From assembly GCF_042684705.1 (NCBI RefSeq), contig NZ_JBHULZ010000041.1, positions 310,001 to 374,000 on the forward strand: 64,000 bases of DNA, given 5' to 3'. Position 1 is the first letter of the stretch. Each line of letters starts with the position of its first letter. The DNA comes from Mesonia sediminis (GTDB lineage Bacteria > Bacteroidota > Bacteroidia > Flavobacteriales > Flavobacteriaceae). Below are positions 34,872-43,519 of this stretch, piece by piece. The notes below the pieces were generated by a model. That model was not told the origin of the DNA. It did no database searches and worked only from the letters and a program-made list of their open reading frames with translations. A program made the translations under genes and the position numbers.

Positions 34872-35768
34872 TTAAATGTATTTTAGTTCACTTTGGTGAC
34901 GTGAAACATCGAGTTGCACTTTTTTACCTAAAGCTATAGCTTGATTTTCTTCAAGGTGCCCTGCGGGAAAATTGTAAGCCACAGGAAAATCATAAGGGGC
35001 TACGGCTTCTTGAATAATTTCTAAAGCATTTTGACCAAAAGGAATTGTATTGTCATTCATATCGCTCATACCTCCTACAATGAGGCCACTAATTTTGTTG
35101 AACCACCCGTTGCGTTTTAAATTTTGTAGCATCCTGTCAATATGGTACAAATACTCATCTAAGTCCTCGATAAACAAAATCTTATGCTGTAAATCTAAGT
35201 CGCTGCGACTGCCTATTAGCGAAAACAAAACCGAAAGATTACCGCCTACCAAAATGCCCTTTGCCGTACCTGGTTTATTCTGGCTATGACCATTAAATGT
35301 GTAGCACCAATTTTTTGCGAAAAGCAATTGCTTTAAAGAGGCTTGTGTGTTTGGTGTTTTTGTTTCTATGCCAAGACAAATTTGAGCGTGAAGGCTCGCA
35401 ACCTTAAGTTTATTTAAATGGCTATGTAATGCAGTTATATCGCTATAACCTATCAGCCATTTAGGATCTTGTTGAAAAGCTGTAAAATCTACTAAATCTA
35501 AAAGACGTACAGTACCATAACCGCCTTTGGCACACCAGATAGCTCGTACTTTTGGATCGTTAAGTTGTTTTTGAAGATCTTGAGCACGTTGCTCATCTGT
35601 ACCAGCAAATTGGTGACTTGATAACCCGATACTGCTGCCTAAAACCGGAATGAGCTCCCAAGATTCTAATAAACGTAAAGCGGGATTTAAGTCTTTTGGA
35701 TTAACTTTTCTAGCAGTAGCAATTATGGCAACGCGGTCTCCTTTTTTTAAAGCCTTAGGAATCTTCAT
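34872..35768 (-). CDS. LD-carboxypeptidase (peptidase family S66)
   Basis: A 298-residue serine peptidase of the LdcA/MccF family. The catalytic triad can be placed: Ser109 in LIGYSDITALH, Glu201 in LFIEDLDEYLYHIDR and His271 in FPAGHLEEN. The N-terminal GDRVAIIATAR and IWCAKGGYGTVRLLD stretches are also conserved. It likely trims the terminal D-alanine of cell-wall tetrapeptides during peptidoglycan recycling; MccF-like microcin immunity is a less likely alternative. There is no signal peptide, which fits a cytosolic recycling enzyme. It lies alone between a terminator and sdhC. Confidence 0.93.
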   Translation of the reverse strand: MKIPKALKKGDRVAIIATARKVNPKDLNPALRLLESWELIPVLGSSIGLSSHQFAGTDEQRAQDLQKQLNDPKVRAIWCAKGGYGTVRLLDLVDFTAFQQDPKWLIGYSDITALHSHLNKLKVASLHAQICLGIETKTPNTQASLKQLLFAKNWCYTFNGHSQNKPGTAKGILVGGNLSVLFSLIGSRSDLDLQHKILFIEDLDEYLYHIDRMLQNLKRNGWFNKISGLIVGGMSDMNDNTIPFGQNALEIIQEAVAPYDFPVAYNFPAGHLEENQAIALGKKVQLDVSRHQSELKYI

Positions 35769-35796
35769 AATATAAAATTAATTGGAGTTGTAAGAT

Positions 35797-35830
35797 AAAA
35801 AAATCCCTCAACCTTACAAGCTAAGGGATT
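35797..35830 (-). terminator. Intrinsic terminator of the lipoprotein gene
   Basis: AATCCCT (35802-35808) pairs with AGGGATT (35824-35830). On the minus strand the stem is followed by a run of seven T. It lies 26 bases after the stop of the lipoprotein gene at 35856. Confidence 0.75.
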
Positions 35831-35855
35831 GTGTATAGCAACGTAATAATGAAAT

Positions 35856-36443
35856 CTAGTTGAAAAATCCTTTTTGTTTTTCTGCCGAAGGTCTATCCCA
35901 AGAATCATCCTCTAGGTAAACATCATTATCTTTAAAATACCCGGTAACTTTTTTACCATCTGTAGTGGTCACGTCAAAAGTGAACTCATATTCAGTTGGT
36001 CCGTTTTTTAAAACTTCAATAGTTCCTGAGGCTAAAGAACCTATATATTCAGCATCATCTTCATTGGCCCAGTAAGTGTTGATTAATAACATTGAATAAG
36101 CAGAGAAGGTACCCGCCGTTTCGTTATCATTGTAGGTGTAGGTGCCCAAAGGCAGCTGGTCTGCAATTTCGGTGTACAGCTCAAAATAAAGCCCAGATAC
36201 TTTTTCTTGTTCAGGAAAGTATTCACCAGCAATTTTAATTAGATCTGAAGACACAAGTGAGAGGTCAAAATTACTTACCCCATCAAAGCTACCATAATTT
36301 GAAATAACGGCACTTTCTAATTCGTAAGAGGTGCCGTCAACAATCATACGGTCGCTAGTAGAAGCCCCGTCATCATCGCTACTACACGAAATTAGACCAA
36401 AGCTAACGCAGAAAATTAACAGTAAAAAATTAATTTTTTTCAT
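35856..36443 (-). CDS. Putative lipoprotein, unknown function
   Basis: A 195-residue lipoprotein: signal peptide with lipobox LISC (Cys20), followed by SSDDDG, an acidic stretch after the Cys often seen on surface-exposed Bacteroidota lipoproteins. The remainder is beta-rich and acidic (SNFDLSLVSSDLIKIAGEYF; LPLGTYTYNDNETAGTFSAY; TIEVLKNGPTEYEFTFDV), like small beta-sandwich lipoproteins. I cannot name the family. It has its own terminator (35797-35830), and a -7-like TATATTTA lies about 30 bases upstream, so it is probably monocistronic. Confidence 0.82.
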   Translation of the reverse strand: MKKINFLLLIFCVSFGLISCSSDDDGASTSDRMIVDGTSYELESAVISNYGSFDGVSNFDLSLVSSDLIKIAGEYFPEQEKVSGLYFELYTEIADQLPLGTYTYNDNETAGTFSAYSMLLINTYWANEDDAEYIGSLASGTIEVLKNGPTEYEFTFDVTTTDGKKVTGYFKDNDVYLEDDSWDRPSAEKQKGFFN

Positions 36444-36572
36444 AATTCTATTAAGTTATTATTAATGGCGTAAATATATAACTTATTCGCATAAACATAT
36501 ACTTTTTAAAATATTCTTCATAGTTTTTTTTATTTTATAAACAATGTAATTTAGAATACAATTCGCTTTATG

Positions 36573-36580
36573 TACCTTTG
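36573..36580 (+). promoter_or_regulatory. -7 promoter element of metG
   Basis: TACCTTTG fits TAnnTTTG and lies 20 bases before the metG ATG. No TTG was found at the right distance upstream. Confidence 0.6.
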
Positions 36581-36600
36581 CAGCTAAATTTAAGTAGACT

Positions 36601-38658
36601 ATGAGCACACCAAAAAGATATACCATTACCGCAGCTTTGCCCTACACCAACGGTCCTATTCACATAGGTCATTTGGCTGGCGTTTATGTTCCCGCAGATA
36701 TTTATGCGCGTTACCTCAAAATGCAGGGTGAAGACGTGGTGTTTGTTTGTGGTAGCGATGAACACGGTGTGCCCATTACCATAAAAGCCAAAAAAGAAGG
36801 CGTAAGTCCGCAAGACGTGGTCGATAAATACGATGGCATCATAAGAAAATCTTTTCAAGATTTTGGAATTGCATTCGATAATTACTCTCGTACCTCGTCC
36901 AAAATACATCACGAAACCGCCGCTGCTTTTTTTGAAAAACTTTATAAAGAAGGAAAGTTTATCGAGGAAGTTACCCAACAGTTGTATGATGATGAAGCGC
37001 AACAATTTTTAGCCGATCGTTTTGTCATAGGAACCTGCCCTAAATGTGGAAACGAAGAAAGTTATGGCGACCAGTGTGAGAAATGCGGAACCTCACACAA
37101 CGCAACCGATTTAATCAACCCTAAATCGGCCATTACTGGTAATGTTCCCGTGCTTAAAGAAACCAAACATTGGTTTTTACCACTAGATCAATACGAGCCT
37201 TGGCTAAAAGAATGGATTCTAGATAGTCATAAAAAAGACTGGAAACCCAATGTTTATGGGCAGTGTAAGTCTTGGATAGACGATGGTCTTCGACCAAGAG
37301 CGGTTACCCGAGATTTAGATTGGGGAATTCCTGTTCCCGTTGCCGGAGGAGAAGGAAAAGTACTGTATGTATGGTTTGATGCTCCTATTGGTTACATTTC
37401 GGCTACAAAAGAATGGGCGGCCAGAGAAAACAAAGACTGGGAGCCTTACTGGAAAGATCAAGATACCAAGCTGGTTCATTTTATAGGAAAAGACAATATT
37501 GTTTTTCACTGTATTATATTTCCAAGCATGCTTAAAGCCGAAGGAAGTTACATACTTCCCGATAACGTTCCTGCCAATGAATTTTTAAACCTAGAAGGCA
37601 ACAAGCTTTCTACCTCTAAAAATTGGGCAGTGTGGTTGCATGAATACCTAGAAGATTTTCCGGGTAAAGAAGATGTTTTGCGCTATGTGCTCACAGCTAA
37701 TGCGCCAGAAACCAAGGATAACGATTTTACTTGGAAAGATTTTCAGCAGCGCAATAACAGTGAATTGGTAGCTATTTTAGGTAATTTCATCAACCGGGTA
37801 GTGGTGTTAACCCATAAGTATTATGATGCAGAGGTGCCTCAGCCTGGGCAACTAAATGAAACCGATGAAAATATACTGGCCGAGTTACGCGCTTATCCTG
37901 CCGTTATTGCGAGCTCTATAGAGAAATATAGATTTAGAGAAGCTCAAGCCGAAATGATGAATGTGGCTCGTTTAGGAAATAAATATCTGGCAGATGAAGA
38001 ACCTTGGAAAACCATTAAAACCGATGAGGCTAGAACAAAAACGGTAATGTATGTAGCATTGCAGGTCGCTGCAGCCCTTTCTAGTATTTGTCAGCCATTT
38101 TTACCATTTACCGCCAAAAAGCTCTCGACCATTTTAAATTTAAAAAAGAATATTTCTTGGCCGCAAATCGCTTCCGCGGAAGCGTTACTAGCGCCCCAAC
38201 ATGTTATTGGTAAAGCTAGTCTTTTATTTGAGAAAATTGAAGACGACGCCATAGCTAAACAATTAGAGAAATTAGAGAATACCAAAAGAATGAACCAAGC
38301 CGAGCAAAAAAGTGTAGAGGAGCAAAAAGAAACGGCTACCTTTGAAGATTTCACAAAAATAGATCTACGAGTGGGAACCATTGTGAGCGCAGAGAAAATG
38401 CCAAAAACTAAAAAGCTATTGGTTTTAAAGGTAGACACTGGTCTTGATACCCGCACCATTGTTTCTGGTATTGCAGAACATTTCTCGCCAGAAGAGGTAG
38501 TAGGAAAACAAGTAACGGTTTTGGTAAATCTAGCGCCTAGAAAATTACGCGGTACGCTGAGCGAGGGAATGATTTTAATGACCGAAAACGCACAGGGCGA
38601 ATTGGTTTTTGTAAATCCAGATGAGGCTCAAGTTAACAACGGTAGCACTATTGCGTAG
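36601..38658 (+). CDS. metG: Methionine--tRNA ligase
   Basis: A 685-residue class I enzyme. HIGH is at residues 21-24. A zinc knuckle of two CxxC pairs is at Cys146/Cys149 and Cys159/Cys162. The KMSKS loop appears as KLSTSK (335-340), a common variant in Bacteroidota. The C-terminal domain (about residues 575-685; FTKIDLRVGTIVSAE, GMILMTEN) is the tRNA-binding OB fold that promotes dimerisation. The linker between the anticodon domain and this OB fold carries an exact 16-bp palindrome in the DNA (38169-38184). A weak hairpin follows at 38678-38710. Confidence 0.97.
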   Translation: MSTPKRYTITAALPYTNGPIHIGHLAGVYVPADIYARYLKMQGEDVVFVCGSDEHGVPITIKAKKEGVSPQDVVDKYDGIIRKSFQDFGIAFDNYSRTSSKIHHETAAAFFEKLYKEGKFIEEVTQQLYDDEAQQFLADRFVIGTCPKCGNEESYGDQCEKCGTSHNATDLINPKSAITGNVPVLKETKHWFLPLDQYEPWLKEWILDSHKKDWKPNVYGQCKSWIDDGLRPRAVTRDLDWGIPVPVAGGEGKVLYVWFDAPIGYISATKEWAARENKDWEPYWKDQDTKLVHFIGKDNIVFHCIIFPSMLKAEGSYILPDNVPANEFLNLEGNKLSTSKNWAVWLHEYLEDFPGKEDVLRYVLTANAPETKDNDFTWKDFQQRNNSELVAILGNFINRVVVLTHKYYDAEVPQPGQLNETDENILAELRAYPAVIASSIEKYRFREAQAEMMNVARLGNKYLADEEPWKTIKTDEARTKTVMYVALQVAAALSSICQPFLPFTAKKLSTILNLKKNISWPQIASAEALLAPQHVIGKASLLFEKIEDDAIAKQLEKLENTKRMNQAEQKSVEEQKETATFEDFTKIDLRVGTIVSAEKMPKTKKLLVLKVDTGLDTRTIVSGIAEHFSPEEVVGKQVTVLVNLAPRKLRGTLSEGMILMTENAQGELVFVNPDEAQVNNGSTIA
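38169..38184. repeat. 16-bp perfect palindrome inside metG
   Basis: CGCTTCCGCGGAAGCG is self-complementary and encodes the IASAEAL part of the metG linker. The same core (TTCCGCGGAAGCGT) occurs in the gap before uvrC at 60233. Such GC-rich palindromes stand out against the AT-rich background. Confidence 0.6.
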
Positions 38659-38677
38659 CGTAATCTAAGATTTTAAA

Positions 38678-38710
38678 CAGGCCCCGTTTGTTGTAATCTT
38701 GGGGCTTGTT
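38678..38710 (+). terminator. Possible terminator after metG
   Basis: CAGGCCCC (38678-38685) pairs with GGGGCTTG (38701-38708), with one G-U pair, around a 15-base loop. The T-run after it is short, so efficiency is uncertain. Confidence 0.5.
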
Positions 38711-38774
38711 ATAATTCGCTACAAAAACTGCTAAATATACAACGTAGTTGCAGGCAATTTTCTATTTTAGCAGT

Positions 38775-40556
38775 ATGCGCCTATTTTCAAGTATAATAGC
38801 ATTTTTATTTGGTTTTACCCTTTGGTCTCAATCTTACCAATTGGGCGAAAACTATTTTGATCAAGGTGAATTTGAAAAAGCCCAAGCGGTTTTTGAAAAG
38901 CTTGTGGCCCAAAACAGCAGAGACCTGCGCAGCGTTCAAAAATTAGTAGCTACTTATCAAGAACTAGAAAAGTATAAGCTGGCAGAAGACTTGTTGTTAC
39001 AGCAAAACAAACCAAAGGTAATTTATCCTAATTTATTGGTTAGTCTCGGGCACAATTATCAATTGCAAGGTAATACTGAAGCGGCGCAAGAAGCCTTTCA
39101 ATCGGCAATTGAAAGCGTTTCAAAAAATCAAGGTTATGCTTATAGCGTTGGCAGAATGTTTCAACAATATGCTTTACTAGATTGGGCTATAAAAACCTAT
39201 GAGGAGGCCCTAAAACAACGGGCAAACAGCTCGTTTACTATAGAGTTGGCAAGAATTTATGGAGAGAAGGGAAATCTAGATAAAATGTTTAGCAGCTACC
39301 TAGATTTGCTCGTAGATCAACCCAACTATTTGTTTGCTGTTAAGCGCAACTTTTCAGATTTTATTAGTGAAGACGCCAACAACCCTGCCAACAAAAAACT
39401 ACAACAGGCTATACTAGCAAAAAACCAAGAAAAACCTATCCTGGTTTTTAACGAGTTGTTAAGCTGGCTTTATGTGCAACAAAATGATTTTCAAAAAGCC
39501 TTTGCGCAAGAAAAAGCGCTCTATTTGCGTAGTCAAAAAGATAATATTCAAGGCTTTTTAAACCTGGCTCAGCAAGCCAAAGATTCAGCCTATGCCACCT
39601 CGCAAGAAATATTAAATTATGTTATAGCGCAAGAAGATCAAATTTACCGCATATTACAAGCAGAATATTTAAAACTAGATCTTAGTATGAATCGCGCACA
39701 ACCTGAGGTCACAGCGCAGCTCTTTAATCAAGTGTTTGAAAAGTATAAAAGTCTTCCGCTACAAGATTGGTTGGATATTCATTTGCTTTACGCGGACTTT
39801 TTATTGAAAACAAAAGCTTATGCAGAAGCTAAAGCGAAATTAGATAACTTGAATCAATTAAATTTAGACAAATTTGCGGCTGGACAAGTAAAAATGCGTT
39901 TAGGTGATGTGGCTGTAAAAACCGATAAATTTAACCAAGCCTTGATTTATTATTCACAAGTACAGCTTGACTTACCCAATAGTGCTTTGGCAGAAGAAGC
40001 TACATTTAAAATTGCTAAAACCAGTTTTTATCAAGGTGATTTTGAATGGGCCAGTAGGCAACTAAACGTTTTAAAAACAGCTACTTCAAAGTTTATTGCC
40101 AATGATGCATTGCAATTAAGTGTTTTGATTAACACTAATAGCAATGCAGTATTAGACACCACTTTTACAGCTTTAAAGCGTTTCGCTAAAGCCGATTTAT
40201 TAGCTTTTCAAGAAAAACCAAATGAAGCCTTAGCACTTTTAGTAAACATTTTGCAAGAGCACGTGGGTGAAGAGATAGAAGATGATGCGCTATTTAAAAA
40301 AGCCAGCCTGTTAGAGGATTTGTCAAAATATGAAAAGGCCGTAGCCACGTATAAAAGTATCCTAAACCTAACGGAGAAGAGTATTTATATAGATGAAAGC
40401 CTTTATGCGCTAGCAAGAATTTATGAGTTGAAGCTAAAAGATAAAAATAAAGCAAAAGCCTATTATGAAAAGTTGTTGTTTGAGCATGAAGATAGTATTT
40501 ACTTTAACGAGGCCAGACAAAAATACAGAAAACTAAGAGGCGATTTGATTAAATAA
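38775..40556 (+). CDS. TPR repeat protein, exported
   Basis: A 593-residue protein with a signal peptide (SIIAFLFGFTLWSQ) and TPR-type helices over almost its whole length (for example GENYFDQGEFEKAQAVFEKL; LVSLGHNYQLQGNTEAAQEAFQSA; LALARIYEL-type repeat near the end). It probably acts as a periplasmic scaffold; the partner is unknown. The ATG at 38775 gives the signal peptide, whereas a longer in-frame start at 38748 would bury it. It heads a tight set: DUF4286 (10 bases), rsmA (4-base overlap) and mgtE (20-base overlap), an order I recall from flavobacteria. Confidence 0.85.
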   Translation: MRLFSSIIAFLFGFTLWSQSYQLGENYFDQGEFEKAQAVFEKLVAQNSRDLRSVQKLVATYQELEKYKLAEDLLLQQNKPKVIYPNLLVSLGHNYQLQGNTEAAQEAFQSAIESVSKNQGYAYSVGRMFQQYALLDWAIKTYEEALKQRANSSFTIELARIYGEKGNLDKMFSSYLDLLVDQPNYLFAVKRNFSDFISEDANNPANKKLQQAILAKNQEKPILVFNELLSWLYVQQNDFQKAFAQEKALYLRSQKDNIQGFLNLAQQAKDSAYATSQEILNYVIAQEDQIYRILQAEYLKLDLSMNRAQPEVTAQLFNQVFEKYKSLPLQDWLDIHLLYADFLLKTKAYAEAKAKLDNLNQLNLDKFAAGQVKMRLGDVAVKTDKFNQALIYYSQVQLDLPNSALAEEATFKIAKTSFYQGDFEWASRQLNVLKTATSKFIANDALQLSVLINTNSNAVLDTTFTALKRFAKADLLAFQEKPNEALALLVNILQEHVGEEIEDDALFKKASLLEDLSKYEKAVATYKSILNLTEKSIYIDESLYALARIYELKLKDKNKAKAYYEKLLFEHEDSIYFNEARQKYRKLRGDLIK

Positions 40557-40566
40557 ATTTACAACC

Positions 40567-40875
40567 ATGTTTATATTCAATATTACCGTTAATATACAAG
40601 AAGATATTCAAGAAGCCTGGGTAGACTGGGTTAAGCATACTTATATGCCGCGAATGCTGAGCTTAGACACGTTCTCTAAAGCGGTAATGACTAGAGTTTT
40701 AGTAGAAGAAGAGATGGGGGGTTATACCTACTCAATTCAGTATACTGTACCAAACAAAACAAAACTAGAATCATTTCGTGCTAAAAACAAAAATCCGCTT
40801 GGCGAAACCCCAATGCTATTTAAAGATAAATTTGTGTACTTTACCACTGAGCTTCACATAATCGATGAACAATGA
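40567..40875 (+). CDS. DUF4286 family protein
   Basis: A 102-residue protein matching the DUF4286 layout: MFIFNITVNIQEDIQEAWVDWVKHTYMP, then YTYSIQYTVPNKTKLESF and a C-terminal KDKFVYFTTEL. The fold is probably an alpha-beta dimeric barrel. The function is unknown. It is encoded between the TPR gene (10 bases upstream) and rsmA, with which it overlaps by 4 bases (ATGA), indicating translational coupling. This pairing with rsmA is common in Bacteroidota. Confidence 0.9.
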   Translation: MFIFNITVNIQEDIQEAWVDWVKHTYMPRMLSLDTFSKAVMTRVLVEEEMGGYTYSIQYTVPNKTKLESFRAKNKNPLGETPMLFKDKFVYFTTELHIIDEQ

Positions 40876-41729
40876 AAAAAAAGCAGCCAAATAGAAAAAA
40901 AGGGCAATCACGTGCGCAACACGCGGGGGTAAAAGCCAAAAAACATTTGGGACAACACTTTCTCAAAAGTGAAGAAACAGCCCTAAAGATTGCTCAAACG
41001 CTTGAAGCTGCAAATTATGATCTAGTTGTAGAGATTGGACCAGGAACAGGGGTTCTAACCAAACATTTGCTAGAGCGCAACTTAAAAGTGTTAGCATTAG
41101 AAATTGACCGGGAGTCTATTGCTTACTTAGAAGCAGGCTTTGGCTTAAATCACCCCAATTTACCTCTAAAAAATTTTAGCGTTAGCGAGCAAGACTTTTT
41201 AAAAGCCGATTTAGCCACCTTGAATCAGGGCAAGGAAATGGGCATAACAGGCAATTTCCCCTATAACATATCTACCCAAATCGTTTTTAAGGTATTAGAG
41301 CAACGCCAATTTGTACCCGAATTTTCAGGTATGTTTCAGAAAGAAGTTGCACAACGCATTTGTGCAAAACCCGGTAGCAAGGTGTATGGTATTTTATCGG
41401 TTTTAACACAAGTGTTTTATGAAACGCAATACTTGTTTACCGTGCCTCCAGGTGTATTTAATCCGCCACCCAAAGTAGATAGCGGCGTCATGCATATGAG
41501 TCGAAAAGAAAATCAAGAATTACCAGTTAGTGAAAGTTTATTGTTCAAAGTGGTAAAGCAAGCCTTTCAACAGAGAAGAAAAACCTTGCGTAACAGCCTA
41601 AAAAACTTTCAGTTGTCAGATACTTTACGTGAAGAAGCTATCTTTAATAAAAGACCAGAGCAATTACATTATACAGAGTTTATAGAATTAACGCAAAAAA
41701 TAGCTATAGATGCAGTTTCAAATCAGTAA
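40872..41729 (+). CDS. rsmA: 16S rRNA (adenine(1518)-N(6)/adenine(1519)-N(6))-dimethyltransferase
   Basis: A 285-residue SAM-dependent enzyme (KsgA) that dimethylates two adjacent adenines near the 3' end of 16S rRNA in late 30S assembly. The N-terminal KKHLGQHFLKSEETA, SAM motif I VVEIGPGTGVLTKHLLE, the acidic motif II ALEIDRESIAYL and the catalytic motif IV NFPYNIST (NxPY type) are present. A basic 20-residue N-terminal extension precedes the core. It overlaps DUF4286 by 4 bases and mgtE by 20 bases. Confidence 0.96.
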   Translation: MKKKQPNRKKGQSRAQHAGVKAKKHLGQHFLKSEETALKIAQTLEAANYDLVVEIGPGTGVLTKHLLERNLKVLALEIDRESIAYLEAGFGLNHPNLPLKNFSVSEQDFLKADLATLNQGKEMGITGNFPYNISTQIVFKVLEQRQFVPEFSGMFQKEVAQRICAKPGSKVYGILSVLTQVFYETQYLFTVPPGVFNPPPKVDSGVMHMSRKENQELPVSESLLFKVVKQAFQQRRKTLRNSLKNFQLSDTLREEAIFNKRPEQLHYTEFIELTQKIAIDAVSNQ

Positions 41730-43062
41730 AGAATTAATCGCAAAGATAGAAGAGTGGGTGCAGGCGCAAAACAGCGCCGAGCTGCGCTTGTATCTAGAAG
41801 AGCTTCATCACGCGGATATCGCAGAGATACTAGAAGAGTTAGATCTAGATGACGCTACTTATGTGATTAAAATTCTTAATACTGATAAAACAGCCGAAGT
41901 TTTAATGGAACTCGATGAAGACGATCGAGAAAAAATTCTAAATAATCTTACGGCAGAAGAAATTGCTGGCGAGCTGGAAGAAATGGATACCGATGACGCT
42001 GCAGATATTGTAGCCGAACTGGACCAAAACCTAAAAGAGGAGGTTATTGGTCATATCCAAGACGAAGAACACGCCGATAATATTGTAGAGCTTTTACGCT
42101 ATGATGAAGACTCTGCCGGAGGACTCATGGCCAAAGAGTTAGTAAAAGTAAACGAAAACTGGAGTGTTACAGGCTGTATGAGCGAAATGCGAGAACAGGC
42201 CGAGTATGTAACCCGAGTACACTCCATCTATGTGGTTGATAACAAAGATCGTTTAAAAGGTAGGCTTTCTTTAAAAGATCTTTTAACCGCACCTAGTGAC
42301 GCCCAGATAAGTGATGTTTATATTGATAAGGTAGATTTTGTTAGTGTGCATACCCCTGGTGATGAAGTGGCTAGAATTATGCAAAAATATGACTTAGAAG
42401 CTATACCTGTGGTAAATGAAATGGGAAAACTAGTAGGTCGCATCACCATTGATGATATGGTTGATTTTATTAAAGAAGAAGCCGAACGGGATTACCAAAT
42501 GGCGGCTGGTATCTCTGAAGATGTAGAGTCTAGCAGTAGCATTTGGCAGCTCACCCGCGCTCGCCTGCCCTGGCTTATTTTGGCCTTGGCAGGCGGATTT
42601 ATAAGTGTAGAAGTTTTAGGTACTTTTGATAGCGCCATGGAAAAGCATGGAGAGTTATTCTTTTTTGTGCCCTTAATTGCCGCTATGGCAGGTAACGTGG
42701 GAGTACAATCATCTGCCATTGTTTTGCAAGGCTTGGCCAATAATAGTCTAAGAGGTTCATTGTTGAACAGGCTATTAAAAGAGATTGGTTTAAGTTTATT
42801 AAATGGTGCAGTTTTAGCCATTTTACTAATTGGTGGCGGAATGCTACTACTTGGTTTAAATTTTGAGTTCGGACTCACAGTGGGTGTCTCTCTGGTTTCG
42901 GTGATTATTACAGCTTCTTTAATAGGTACCTTTGTCCCCATTATCTTAGAAAAACAAGGTATAGATCCAGCCATGGCAACCGGTCCTTTTATAACTACAA
43001 GCAATGACATCTGTGGTATTTTAATTTACTTTAGTATTGCTAAACTTATATTAGGCTTTTAA
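41710..43062 (+). CDS. mgtE: Magnesium transporter MgtE
   Basis: A 450-residue inner-membrane magnesium channel. The acidic N domain (about residues 1-130; LEELHHADIAEILEELDLDDA, DTDDAADIVAELD) and two CBS domains (about 135-260) form the magnesium sensor. Five transmembrane helices follow (about 280-450), with PLIAAMAGNVGVQSSAI and the pore-type GPFITTSNDICGILIYF. Its ATG lies 20 bases inside rsmA in a different frame; MQFQISKELIAKIEEW is the natural start. It is the last gene of the TPR-DUF4286-rsmA-mgtE set. Confidence 0.95.
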   Translation: MQFQISKELIAKIEEWVQAQNSAELRLYLEELHHADIAEILEELDLDDATYVIKILNTDKTAEVLMELDEDDREKILNNLTAEEIAGELEEMDTDDAADIVAELDQNLKEEVIGHIQDEEHADNIVELLRYDEDSAGGLMAKELVKVNENWSVTGCMSEMREQAEYVTRVHSIYVVDNKDRLKGRLSLKDLLTAPSDAQISDVYIDKVDFVSVHTPGDEVARIMQKYDLEAIPVVNEMGKLVGRITIDDMVDFIKEEAERDYQMAAGISEDVESSSSIWQLTRARLPWLILALAGGFISVEVLGTFDSAMEKHGELFFFVPLIAAMAGNVGVQSSAIVLQGLANNSLRGSLLNRLLKEIGLSLLNGAVLAILLIGGGMLLLGLNFEFGLTVGVSLVSVIITASLIGTFVPIILEKQGIDPAMATGPFITTSNDICGILIYFSIAKLILGF

Positions 43063-43118
43063 ATATTTCCTTTACGGATTAAATACTGCTCTAAAAATTA
43101 TTTAAGCGAATCGATATT

Positions 43119-43517
43119 ATGAAACCTATTCCATTTTTTGATACTTTACTTGTAAAAAGTGATGTGATAGACAATTTGAACCATGTAAATAATGTGGCCT
43201 ATCTTCAATGGGTGCAAGATGTTGGTGAAAAACATTGGAAGGCTACGGCACCCAGGCATATTCAAGAACATTACGGTTGGGTAGTGCTTAATCATTATAT
43301 AGAATATAAAAAACCTGCCTTCTTAGGAGAGGAGATTTACCTGAAAACTTGGATCGCCAATTATGAGGGTGTAAAAAGTGAAAGACGCACAGAAATTTAT
43401 GCTAAAAAAGATATGGTTTTATTGGCCCAAGCCAAAACCCTTTGGTGCCTTATAGATTTAAAGAAACAAAAGCCACAACGCATAATAGAAAGTATAACTC
43501 AACCTTTTTTTGATTAA
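43119..43517 (+). CDS. Acyl-CoA thioesterase, hot-dog fold
   Basis: A 132-residue cytosolic hot-dog protein. The signature KSDVIDNLNHVNNVAYLQW has the HVNN helix start found in 4-hydroxybenzoyl-CoA thioesterase-type enzymes, and KTLWCLIDLKKQKPQRI ends the fold. It is shorter than, and only distantly like, the thioesterase at 10496. The substrate is unknown. It starts 56 bases after mgtE and 2 bases before the 2-hydroxyacid dehydrogenase gene, so those two are probably co-transcribed. Confidence 0.9.
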   Translation: MKPIPFFDTLLVKSDVIDNLNHVNNVAYLQWVQDVGEKHWKATAPRHIQEHYGWVVLNHYIEYKKPAFLGEEIYLKTWIANYEGVKSERRTEIYAKKDMVLLAQAKTLWCLIDLKKQKPQRIIESITQPFFD

Positions 43518-43519
43518 TT

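Noticed and set aside
36568..37005. Minus-strand frame of 145 codons opposite the start of metG
   Set aside because: It overlaps the well-supported metG N-terminus, including HIGH, and has no recognisable domain.
42492..43010. Minus-strand frame of 172 codons opposite mgtE
   Set aside because: It lies entirely within the membrane-domain coding region of mgtE, has biased low-complexity composition and no promoter; it is a shadow frame.
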